A DNA stretch of 64,000 bases from Bubalus kerabau. Lineage: Eukaryota > Chordata > Mammalia > Artiodactyla > Bovidae. The stretch lies in NCBI RefSeq assembly GCF_029407905.1, contig NC_073627.1, forward strand, positions 50,089,001 to 50,153,000, in the 5' to 3' direction. This document shows, one piece after another, positions 36,621 to 47,142 of this stretch (position 1 is its first letter; every line of letters starts with the position of its first letter). The notes beneath the pieces were generated by a model that ran no database searches, was not told the origin of the DNA, and saw nothing but the letters and a program-made list of their open reading frames with translations. Made by a program: the position numbers and the translations under genes.

Positions 36621-38015
36621 TAGTCCAAAACAATTCACAGCAGCAGAGGTGCCAGGAACCAGATTGTGGCTGTGAGCTGAACTTGGCTATGTCCTCTGCT
36701 ACCTGCCTTACATTGTTTCTTAATCTGTTCCTAAACCTGATTCACCAGTCTGTTTCTTCTATGAGCTGTGTAATAACAAAATTCCTGTTGTCTCAACTTA
36801 GTCAGAATTGCCTTCTTTTGTCTGTATCGAAAAGGGCTTAATGTGGGTAGAAACCGGTGTCAGGAGTGGATACAGGGCAACTATGCTCAGGGAAATGGCA
36901 GGAATCTGGGTTTCATGAATTGAACCAGTTAGAAGCCAAAGGCAATGAAAATGTTGTTAGTCTCCTAGGATGGAAATCTGGCATTTGATGATAAAACAGG
37001 TAATAACCTCCTAGGTTAAATATTTCTAGGTATTTTATTCTTTTGGATGCTATTGTAGATGGAATTGTTTGCTTAGTTTCTTTTATGGATTTTTCATTGC
37101 TGATGAATTGCATTGTGTACTGACCTGAACTTCACTGAATTTATTTTTTGCCTCTTGTAGGATTTTTGTAAATTCTTTGTGATTTTCTGTGTATAGAATC
37201 ATGTCATCTTCAAATAGAGGTAGTTTTACTTCTTTATTCCCCTACTTTCATACCTTTTATTTCTTTCTCTTGCATGATTTCTGTGGCTAGAAACTCCAGT
37301 TTAATGCAACAGTGAAAGCAGGAAACCTTGTCTTTTTCCTGGTCTTAGAAGGAAAGCTTTTAGTCTTTTACTATTGAATATGAAGTTAGCTATGAATTTT
37401 TCATGAATTCCATCTATTGTGTTGAGAAAATTCACTTCTATTCCTAGTTTTCTTAGTATTTTTATCATTAAAGACTGTTAGGTTTTGTCAAATCCTTTTT
37501 GTGTATCAGTTAAGATGATGATGTGTTTTTTTCTTCCTTTATTCTATTAATGTTCTGCATTATATTTATTGATTTTCACCACCAATGCCTTCTTAAGATA
37601 AATCCTACTAGGTCATGATGTATAATCCTTTTGCTATGCTATTGAAATCACTTGGCTAGTATTTTTTTTTTTTTTAGGATTTTTGCACGTATTTTTATAA
37701 GGGATATTGGCCTTTAATTTTCTTTTCTTGTAATGTCTTTATCTGGCTTTGATATTAGCATAATATTGACTTCATAGAATGAATTAGGAAGTGTTTCCTC
37801 TTCTATTTTCTGGAAGACTCTAAGAATTGTTAAGAATTTTTATTTTTTTGCATTGCAGCTAGATAATATAGTTTATAATATCAGGAATAGGTTTTTAATT
37901 TCTTTGTGGCCTAGTACTTGTTTGATTTTTGTGAATGTCCTATTAACACTAAAAAAGAAAAAAAAAATTGTCTTCTCTGTTGTTGAGTGTAAAGTTGTCT
38001 ATTATCCATTAGTTT
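36621..38015 (-). mobile_element. Old L1 ORF2-region fragment
   Basis: From about 36,980 the complement resembles degraded L1 ORF2 (the 'agaatcatgtcatcttcaaa' type block near 37,195). No long frame survives. The 36,621-36,980 stretch is unassigned. The L1 is interrupted by the solo LTR at 38,016 and resumes after it. Confidence 0.6.
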
Positions 38016-38506
38016 TGTTAGGTAGGTAGAATAGGGAAAAGGAGTCCAAAATGGCGGTGGCTAAAAGACAAGGAGGGTCAAAGGAAGGTCTGAGGACCAG
38101 AGTGAAGACTTCAGGCAGAACAAACTGCACTCCTGGCTAAGCCCAAGTTGCATAGGGCAGGCCCAGGTGGAGAAAAAAACATATAAAAGGAGGAGCCAAA
38201 GCGCTCTCTCTCTCTCTCACTCTCTCTCACTCTCTCTCTCACTCTCTCTCTTTCTCCCTCCCTCCCCAAGCACTCCTCCACTCTCTTCTCTTTTGAGTCT
38301 TTGGGTTGGCATGCCCTCACACTTCGAGGATGGATTCTCCTGCTATCTTCTAAATAAAATAGAGCTGTAACACTGATTTGCCTAAGAGCTATAACACGGT
38401 TTGTCCAAGACCCAAGAACTGTGACATGCCGAGGGCTTTAATGTCCGTCGCTCCAATTCTTTGTTGTGACGAGAAAAAGAACCAAGGAACATACACTCGC
38501 GTGGCA
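38016..38506 (+). mobile_element. Solo LTR, class I-like ERV
   Basis: A 491-base unit starting TG and ending CA, flanked by the 4-base duplication gttt (38,012-38,015 and 38,507-38,510). It has a TATA box (tataaaag, 38,182-38,189) and a poly-A signal (aataaa, 38,353-38,358) in the right order for a plus-strand LTR. A CT-rich microsatellite occupies about 38,203-38,258 between them. No internal retroviral sequence adjoins, so it is a solo LTR. Confidence 0.85.
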
Positions 38507-38510
38507 GTTT

Positions 38511-38945
38511 GAATTTGTTAATCTTTATGATTTAATTTGTCTTTTTTTTTCATTATTTTTGTCTGTATGATTCATTAATTTCTGAGAGGGATTTGATAAA
38601 ATGTCCAACTAAAATAATTTATTCATATATTTCTTTTACTTTTATCAGTTATTTCTTTGTATATATGTCAAGTAATAATTTTAGGAGTATATGTGCCTGT
38701 GTTCACAACCATCTTCTTAATTTATCATTCCTTTTAACATTAAATAATATCCTTTTCCCTTTATATATTTGATATTAAAATATTTTTGCTAAATATCAAA
38801 ATTGATAATTCAGCATTCTTTTAGTTCATATTTGTCTAGTAAAATTTCCATCTCTATAAGACATACTATTAGACCTTTTTCATGTGTTTCTTAAAGCAGT
38901 ATTTTGCTTGACTTAAACTCATTTTATTCAATTTGAGAGGTCTTC
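38511..38945 (-). mobile_element. L1 fragment, continuation
   Basis: AT-rich L1-like sequence ('tctgtatgattcattaattt') continues the element interrupted by the solo LTR. Confidence 0.55.
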
Positions 38946-38947
38946 TG

Positions 38948-39480
38948 TGTCAGGACCAGCCCAACAGCGAACCAACCCGAGGGAGCAGTGCCACAGAAGA
39001 ATAAGGAAAAATAAGACTCATTCATAGGCAAAAGCCCAGATCCTAATCCTTGCATGCCTTTTATTGCTAACATCTACTTCCTTGAGCTCTAGAGATATTT
39101 GTTTTTTACAATCTCAGATCGGGGGATAAAGATATACAATGCCAGTCCTCAATGTCAAACCTTCAGGCCATTCATGATTGTGTTTAGCACTTCAGCTAGC
39201 GACCTTTCTCAGCAGCTCCCTCAAGGCTCTGGTTACGAGAACTGTCACTTATGGTTTTCCATCAGTCACATCAGTACTTCAACATCTTGTTTTCAAGATA
39301 TTTTTCCACTATGTACTTTTTACTGCTCTCAGCCCTTTGCCTGGGGGTGATGAGAAAGTCGTTCTTATTTTTCAAAGAAGCCCTGTTAATTATAGAACAG
39401 GCCTGTGCATAGCATATTCCCTACATTCTGATCACTAAGTTTAACCTATTTATGTTTATGGCCCTAACTGTTAAGCTAGG
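38948..39480 (-). repeat. Possible LTR, unassigned
   Basis: A discrete block between L1-like sequences, beginning 'gtgtcaggaccagcccaaca'. Its complement would end with a GGTCCTGACAC-type terminus. No TATA or target duplication could be fixed and the family is not known to me. Confidence 0.35.
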
Positions 39481-39653
39481 ATTTATCCTGTCACCATATT
39501 TCTTGTTTCTTATTTATCATACTTTCTTATTGCTTTTTCTAGTTTGCTATTCTTTACTCTTTCCATTAACTAGGCTAAATTATTCATTTAGTACTTTAAA
39601 ATTCATACTTCTAATTTTATTCTTCTGGAATTTACCCCTGTTGATTTTTTCAG

Positions 39654-41237
39654 TCAGCCAGTTCAGTCTCTCAGTCGTGTCTGACTCTGTGAGACCCCAT
39701 GAGTCGCAGCACGCCAGGCCTCCCTGTCCATCACCATCTCCCGGAGTTCACTCAGACTCACGTCCATCGAGTCAGTGATGCCATCCAGCCATCTCATCCT
39801 CTGTCGTCCCCTTCTCCTCCTGCCCCCAATCCCTCCCAGCATCAGAGTCTTTTCCAATGAGTCAACTCTTCACATGAGGTGGCCAAAGTACTGGAGTTTC
39901 AGCTTTAGCATCAGTCCTTCCAATGAACACCTGATCTCCTTTAGAATGGACTGGTTGGATCGCCTTACAGTCCAAGGGATGCTCAAGAGTCTTCTCCAAC
40001 ACCACAGTTCAAAAGCATCAATTCTTCAGTGCTCAGCTTTCTTCACAGTCCAACTCTCACATCCATACATTACCACAGGAAAAACCATCGCCTTGACTAG
40101 ATGGACTTTGTTGGCAAAGTAATGTCTCTGCTTTTGAATATGCTATCTAGGTTGGTCATAACTTTCCTTCCAAGGAGTAAGCGTCTTTTAATTTCATGGC
40201 TGCAGTCACCATCTGCAGTGATTTTGGAGCCCAGAAAAATAAAGTCTCACACTGTTTCCACTGTTTCCCCATCTATTTGCCATGAAGTGACGGGACCAGA
40301 GGCCATGATCTTCGTTTTCTGAATGTTGAGCTTTAAGCCAACTTTTTCACTCTCCACTTTCATCAAGAGGCTTTTGAGTTCCTCTTCACTTTCTGCCATA
40401 AGGGTGGTGTCATCTGCATATCTGAGGTTATTGATATTTCTCCTGTTGATTTCTCCTATTTGATTCCAGCTTGTATTTCTTCCAGCCCAGCGTTTCTCAT
40501 GATGTACTCTGCATAGAAGTTAAATAAACAGGGTGACGATATACAGCCTTGACGTACTCCTTTTCCTATTTGGAACCAGTCTGTTGTTCCATGTCCAGTT
40601 CTACCTGTTGCTTCCTGACCTGCATATAGGTTTCTCAAGAGGCAGGTCAGGTGGTCTGGTATTCCCATCTCTTTCAGAATTTTCCACAGTTTGTTGTGAT
40701 CCACACAGTCAAAGGCTTTGGCATAGTCAATAAAGCAGAAATAGATGTTTTTCTGGAACTCTCTTGCTTTTTTGATAATCCAGGGGATGTTGACAATTTG
40801 ATCTCTGGTTCCTCTGCCTTTTCTAAAACCAGCTTGAACATCTGGAAGTTCACAGTTCACGTATTGCTGAGGCCAGGTTTGGAGAATTTTGAGCATTACA
40901 TTAGTAGAGTGTGAGATGAGTGCAATTGTGCGGTAGTTTGAACATTCCTTAGCATTGCCTCTCTTTAGGATTGGAATGAAAACTGACCTTTTCCAGTCCC
41001 GTGGCCACTGCTGAGTTTTCCAAATTTGCTGGCATATTGAGTGCAGCACTTTCACAGCATCATCTTTCAGGATTTGAAAGAGCTCAACTGGAATTCCATC
41101 ACCTCCACTAGCTTTGTTTGTAGTGATGCTTTCTAAGGTCCGCTTGACTTCACATTCCAGGATGTCTGGCTCTAGGTGAGTGATCACACCATCGTGATTA
41201 TCTTGGTCGTGAAGATCTTTTTTGTACAGTTCTTCTG
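39654..41237 (-). mobile_element. BovB LINE with 15-base target duplication
   Basis: 5'-truncated copy flanked by a perfect 15-base direct repeat, tgttgattttttcag, at 39,639-39,653 and 41,238-41,252. The minus frame 40,456-41,187 (243 codons) holds the RT fingers/palm start with FIDYAKAFDCVDHNKL and ends where a short deletion/rearrangement (about 40,440-40,480) breaks the frame. The YADD box region lies in a different frame. Inactive. Confidence 0.93.
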
Positions 41238-41439
41238 TGTTGATTTTTTCAGCATTATTAATGTTTGCACCTTTTCCAGAACAAGGGCATTACCTTAGCT
41301 TGCTCTCATTTCTCTTTCTGCTTGTGCCCCCAACCCCATCCTACTCAATCGCCATGTAGATAACATATAGAATGTTAGTTCTGGATGTTATGCTTATACT
41401 TTTAAAAAATTTCCATTTATTAGTAAGCTGTATAAAGAC

Positions 41440-42367
41440 TGGTTCCAAATAGGAAAAGGAGTTCGTCAAGGCTGTATATTGTCACCCTGTTTATTTAACT
41501 TATATGCAGAGTACATCATGAGAAATGCTGGCTGGAAGAAACACAAGCTGGAATCAAGATGGCCGGGAGAAATCTCAATAACCTCAGATATGCAGATGAC
41601 ACCACCCTTATGGCAGAAAGTGAAGAGGAACAAAAAAGCCTCTTGATGAAAGTGAAAGTGGAGAGTGAAAAAGTTGGCTTAAAGCTCAACATTCAGAAAA
41701 CGAAGATCATGGCCTCTGGTCCCGTCACTTCATGGCAAATAGATGGGGAAACAGTGGAAACAGTGTGAGACTTTATTTTTCTGGGCTCCAAAATCACTGC
41801 AGATGGTGACTGCAGCCATGAAATTAAAAGACGCTTACTCCTTGGAAGGAAAGTTATGACCAACCTAGATAGCATATTCAAAAGCAGAGACATTACTTTG
41901 CCAACAAAGGTCCGTCTAGTCAAGGCTATGGTTTTTCCTGTGGTAATGTATGGATGTGAGAGTTGGACTGTGAAGAAGGCTGAGCACCGAAGAATTAATG
42001 CTTTTGAACTGTGGTGTTGGAGAAGACTCTTGAGCGTCCCTTGGACTGCAAGGAGATCCAACCAGTCCATTCTAAAGGAGATCAGGTGTTCATTGGAAGG
42101 AATGATGCTAAAGCTGAAACTCCAGTACTTTGGCCACCTCATGTGAAGAGTTGACTCATTGGAAAAGACTCTGATACTGGGAGGGATTGGGGGCAGGAGG
42201 AGAAGGGGACGACAGAGGATGAGATGGCTGGATGGCATCACTGACTCGATGGACATGAGTTTGAGTGAACTCCGGGAGATGGTGATGGACAGGGAGCCTG
42301 GCGTGCTGTGATTCATGGGGTTGCAAAGAGTCGGACACGACTGAGAGACTGATCTGATCTGATCTGA
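41440..42367 (+). mobile_element. BovB LINE 3' part, plus strand
   Basis: The plus frames 41,559-41,768 (with NNLRYADDTTLMAE) and 41,856-42,146 (with GCESWTVKKAEHRRINAFEL) are separated by an in-frame stop at the 'acagtgtgag' position. It ends with the 'ctgatctgatctgatctga' tail. It stands head to head, 5' ends inward, with the minus copy at 39,654. Confidence 0.92.
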
Positions 42368-42369
42368 AA

Positions 42370-42785
42370 CTCACCCTTACTCCCCATAAATCTGAATCAT
42401 CCTTCTGACTTTTTCTCCTTTCCTTGCTGAAATATTTACTCCAAGAGTGTTTTCAAAAGAGGACTTTTTGGCCTCAGATGCCTGAGGATTATCTTAATTT
42501 TGTTCTCACATTTAAGTGATCACTTACCTGGATATAATATTCTATGCATAAATATTTTCTTTATGCTTTGAGAATATATTTTCATTATCTTGATGGTTAG
42601 AATTGCTGCTGAGAATTCTGAACTTCATCTGATTCTTTTATAGGCAGTTGTGGTTTTCTCTCTGAAACTTTTAGAACTTACTATTTATTTATTTATTTTT
42701 TAAATCATTGTTGTATTTCTCTATGTGTGTCCATGTGTGACTATTTATTTTTCATTAATGTATTCTATTGACACTTTATGGACCA
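42370..42785. other. AT-rich intergenic sequence
   Basis: No recognised gene or repeat family. A short (TTTA)n stretch lies near 42,680. Confidence 0.4.
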
Positions 42786-43200
42786 CCAACCTAAGAAAGA
42801 TGCACAACTTGAGAGTTGTGAGTTAAGTTTTATTTGGAACATAATAAGGACTGCAGCCTGGGAGACAGCACCTCAGATAGCTCTGAGAAACTGCTCCAGG
42901 GAAGTAGAGGGGGAAGGTCAATATATATGATTTTGGTGAAGGGGGCGTTCATGCAATCAAGCACTTATCTTACAAAAGGCTTCCTGCTAGTCACCAGGGG
43001 CTGATGTCACCATAAAGGGTGAGGAGATGCAAGGACTGAAATCATAAAATTCGGTTCCTGAAAATATCTAATTATGTAAAGAGCTATTCCACCAGTTTTC
43101 CTGGAGTACAAAGTGCCTCATTCCTGTTCTCCACCCTGAACTCGCTTCAGGGTGTGTCGAAAATCAACAGCTGGAGCAGCATGGGATTCTTTCCTGGAAG
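42786..43200 (-). repeat. LTR-like fragment
   Basis: The complement contains 'ccaaataaaacttaactcac' after a 'gctgcagtccttatt' block. The same arrangement occurs on plus at 43,885-44,117, so the two are copies of one LTR family in opposite orientations. Family not named. Confidence 0.5.
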
Positions 43201-43217
43201 AGGCAGTTGGCAAATGC

Positions 43218-43435
43218 CCTTGAGTGTGTGCATGTGTGTGCTCAGTCATGTCCAGCTGTTTGCGACCCCAGGGACCGTAGCCTGCCAGGCTCTTCTGTCT
43301 GTGGACTTTTCTAGGCAAGAATATTGGAGTGGGTTGCTATTTTCTACTCCAGGGGATCTTCCTGACCCAAGGATCAAACCCGTGTCTCCTGAGTCCCCTG
43401 CACTGTGAGGCAGATACTTTACCACCTGTGCTGGT
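43218..43435 (-). mobile_element. Bov-tA SINE
   Basis: Reverse unit from 'gtgctcagtcatgtccagct' to 'gatactttaccacctgtgct'. Confidence 0.85.
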
Positions 43436-43675
43436 TTGTAGTTGACAGGACCTTCAAACTATCTTTGGGGGCTCAGCATCATTCCCATCCCCTCACCTCC
43501 ACCCAAATCCTTTTCTACCCCCAAACCCCAGACCTTGAAATGGAAAACCTGTGCTTTCGGAACCAGTTTGTAGACTCACAAGGAAATCCTGCTGAGGAAC
43601 TCAGTTGATTTGCTTCTCTAAGCTGAGTCCACCCTCCTGGAAGACCAGTGAGTCTGGGTTTATAATTGATTGCTT

Positions 43676-43868
43676 GAGTGAGTGAGTGAAAGTTGGCTCA
43701 GTCGTGTCCGACTCTTTGTGACCCCATGGAGTATTCTGTCCATGGAATTCTCCAGGCCAGAATACTGGAGTGGGTAGCCGTGCCCTTCTCCGGGGGAACT
43801 TTCCAACCCAGGGATCAAACCCAGGTCTCCCTCATTGTAGACAGATGCTTTACCATCTGAGCCACCTA
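43676..43868 (-). mobile_element. Bov-tA SINE
   Basis: Reverse unit ending at 'taccatctgagccacctaga'. Inserted into copy Q where P reads continuously. Confidence 0.87.
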
Positions 43869-43884
43869 GAAAAGGAGTAAATCC

Positions 43885-44117
43885 CTTCATGATGACATCA
43901 GCTTCTCATGACCATCAGAAAACCTTTTGTAAAATTTTGAGTGCTTAATTGTGTTGAACTCCCCCTTCACCAAAATCATACATATTGACTTTCCCCCACT
44001 CTCTCTTTGGAGCAGTTTCTCAGAGCTGTCTGAGGTGCACCTCCTGGGCTGCAGTCCTCATTTTGTCCCAAATAAAACCTGACTTGAACTCTCACACCGT
44101 GCATCTTTTTAGTTGAC
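43885..44117 (+). repeat. LTR-like fragment with poly-A signal
   Basis: Contains 'gggctgcagtcctcattttg' and 'cccaaataaaacctgact'; related to the minus fragment at 42,786. Absent from the same place in copy P. Confidence 0.5.
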
Positions 44118-45159
44118 ACAGGGGAATGGGTGTGAGTGTAAGGAAGCAGGGGAGAGAGAGAGAACACCTTGTGAATCCCTCCAAATAGTATCTATTACAC
44201 ACAAAAGTCATGCAGAAAGGCAGCAGGCCCACAGGTGTTAGGGAGATGGTCAGGTCTATGACATCTGACCTTTTAAAGTTCATTGTCTCTAACCTAGTAA
44301 GGTCTCATGCTATGAACACTATGTCTTAATGTTCATTCTGGGCTCTTCATAAAACAGGACAAAGATGACAAAGATGCAACATGATCAAGATCTGGGACTA
44401 GGGGGCTGAGCAGCAGTTGGATGTTTAAAAGATTTGGCAGGGATGGGAAATGACTCTGTGGAATATGACATTCCAGGAATAATTGAGTTTCAGCAAATTT
44501 AGGAGTCTGAACATACAGGCATCTCATATGCCATTCTGGAAAAAAAAATAGGAATAAAACTTTGATGGTTGCAAGTATTGATGGGTGGGTTTTGCAGACT
44601 GAGTGTTACCAAACCTAAATTTGAGTCTTCTCCCTCAAATGCGGCCTGGATTGTTGTGAAGCAATGTGTAGTGTTTATTGTAAGATGCCACCCAAAGAAT
44701 TCTGGGACAGCTAGTGCTCAAAAAGCTGAACTTCTTGATGGGTTTCAGCAAAGCCTTTTAAAAGGCAAGGTGAGGAGAGTCCCAGGGTATGTGATTGACT
44801 CATGCACATTTCTCTGGTTGATGGTGAGGGTGTCACAGGGTTTAACATTGTCTATCCCAAGGTTCCTGTAGGCCTGGGGACTATGTGCTCATGGTCATTA
44901 AGTGATCCATCTATTCCCTTTGGGGATGATTTTAGCTTGTGTAAAACAACTCAAGAAAGGTGCATCAGGTACTATCATCTGGGTACTCCATTGTTGTTTA
45001 GTCACGAATTTGTATCCAATTCAGAAGAGCTAAAACAGAGGGGAGGACAGGGGGAAGGTTCTGTACCCAGATGGCTCCCTAGGATCCTGCTCATTTACAG
45101 AACATCTAGGAATTCCCAAGGTCGTTCATTAATGCCTCATGGCTGCATAAATGAGGCAT

Positions 45160-45434
45160 GCTGCTGCTGCTAAGTCACTTCAGTCGTGTCCAACTGTGTT
45201 GGACCCCGTAGACAGCAGCCCACCAGGCTCCCCCATCCCTGGGATTCTCCAGGCAAGAACACTGGAGTGGGTCGCCATTTCCTTCTCCAATGCATGAAAG
45301 TGAAAAGTGAAAGTGAAGTCGCTCAGTTGCATCTGACCCTCAGCGACCCCAGGGACTGCAGCCCACCAGGCTCCTCCGTCCATGGGATTTTCCAGGCAAG
45401 AGTACTGGAATGGGGTGCCATTGCCTTCTCCGAA
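45160..45434 (-). mobile_element. Dimeric Bov-tA SINE
   Basis: Two tandem reverse Bov-tA bodies joined by 'gaaagtgaaaagtgaaagtg', like the insertion at 34,147. The flanks share short 'aaatgaggcat(g/a)' repeats (near 45,150 and 45,434), probably the target duplication. Confidence 0.88.
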
Positions 45435-45726
45435 ATGAGGCATAAAGGAACAATTAAAGTTCATTATCAACAATTAAATGAACTTAATTGTTCATTTATG
45501 CCTCATGGCTGCTGCAGACACCGATGCATTCAAATGATAATATGTCACGAGAATTTAATAGATCCCCACATTTGTGATTGTCACTCCAGTCCCAGAAGTC
45601 CACTTTTTATAAGGGCATCATCTTGTTTGGTTTTTCATGAAGAAATACTGTTTTAACCAGACAGTGAAATTGCTCCTCATTTCCAGGTGCTTGAAAAGCA
45701 CCTTTGGGATTTTTCAGGACCCCACC

Positions 45727-46193
45727 ATTGCAGAAAAGGGGATCCCTTCCGGGTCCTGAGAGTGGGCTCCTGTCTAACACTTGGAAATGAATTGAGACAT
45801 GTGCTGACAAAGCAAGAGACTTCATTGGAAAGGGGCACCCAGGTGGAGAACTGCAGGATAAAGGAAACCAGAAAACTGCTCTGCCCTGTGACTCGCAGTC
45901 TCAAGTTTAGGGTAATGGGGTTAGTTTCCAGATTGTCTCTGGCTAATTCCAACTCAGGGTCCTTCCTGATAGTGCAGCCATTGCTCAGCCAAGATGGATT
46001 CCAGTGAGGAGGATCTGGGGAGGTTGGCAGGACTTTTGGACAGGCATCTCCTCCCTCCTTTTGACCTTTCCCGAAATCTTCATGTTGGTGGCAGCTTGTT
46101 AGCCCCGAGTTCCTTACCAGGCTCTCTTGTTGTAAGATAACTCATGGAAGTGCTTGTACCTTTCCTGGGCAGGGCAGATGGTTTCAGTAAGTA
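45727..46193 (-). mobile_element. ERV1 LTR, minus strand
   Basis: Reverse complement of the LTRs at 54,596 and 60,988 over its full length (R/U5 block 'gctgacaaagcaagagactt' at 45,810-45,830). The terminal bases have drifted from TG..CA. It abuts segment Q on the left. Confidence 0.78.
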
Positions 46194-47010
46194 TTTCTCC
46201 TAACAACTTCTGCTGAGAGACTTCATACTCCAGATTCTTTCTGGGAATTGGGGTGGAGGTCTCTTTCTTCTAAAACTACTTCCTGCTGAGAGTGGGCTTA
46301 GGCCTGCCTAGCAGGGTAGAAGTCTCTCTCCCGCTGATTTAAAACAAGGTATTCTGGGTCCCAGACCCGCATTCATCCTTGTTGTAACAACGATTTGGCC
46401 TGAAACTGTTGGACCCTGTCGGATACTAACCTTGTAGGCAGTTGAAATAGACAAGGGGCCAAACAGGAGGCCTAAAAGGATGATTTTAGCCGGGCTCGGG
46501 AAAAGAAGGCAGAATTTGGGGTGAGGACTGCAAGATGTGTGGGTTTCTTCTGATTGGCTGGTGGTGAGGTAACAGGGTGGTGCTCTAGGAATCCTGAGCT
46601 CAGCCTGAAGTTATCCTCTTTCTGGTTGAAGGCCTTAGTTCCTGCAGAACTCAAAGATATTGTTATGGATGCTACTTGAGAAGGAATCGGGACCCTACCC
46701 CACCCTTGACTGCTCCTTTCCTGTTTTTCCCCTCCCTTCCCTGATTAGCGAGTGTTTGAATCTGCCCAATGGAACTCAGAGAACTCAGAGAAGGTCAGGG
46801 AGGCTGAATGAAGCCTATCCCCAACAAACAACAGGGGACGCAGAAAAGACTTGTACTCTGGCCCCCAAAGAGTTCTACTCAGTTTCAATTCAGAGTACTG
46901 GGAGGAGATGGCTCTGGCCACCTTCTGCTAAAATGGGGCATAGTTGTGCCCCAATCTGGAGAATTGACACTGAATTGGAACTATTGCTAAGTTGCAAATC
47001 TGGAATGTGA
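46194..47010 (-). pseudogene. ERV1 3' internal region, env tail remnant
   Basis: On the minus strand the part around 46,380-46,480 translates, across frame breaks, into a decayed stretch resembling the end of a gammaretroviral env transmembrane protein. This fits its place just upstream of an LTR read in the same direction. The same sequence recurs inverted at 57,010-57,722 plus 60,495-60,987. No intact viral gene is present. The rest (46,490-47,010) is shared between both copies but not identified. Confidence 0.6.
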
Positions 47011-47142
47011 GTCTTGTATTCTCTGGGCCTTATCAATTTCTATAGGGAGAAATAGAGTTTTCCCTTAGATATAAAGGCAGTTTAAATGCAGGTGAGAAAA
47101 ATGAGAAGTTTACTAAAAAGCACAAACAACTTTCTAGAGATA

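Larger units (their letters stand above)
43467..45727 (+). repeat. Segmental duplication, copy Q
   Basis: Direct copy of P (21,934-24,250). It carries its own insertions: a Bov-tA at 43,676, an LTR-like piece at 43,885 and a dimeric SINE at 45,160. It lacks the minus LTR, L1 tail and Bov-tA found in P. Frames inside (44,569-45,173) have no domain. Confidence 0.78.

Noticed and set aside
38111..38370. Low-complexity Ser/Leu or Arg/Glu-rich frames
   Set aside because: They are translations of the CT microsatellite inside the solo LTR.
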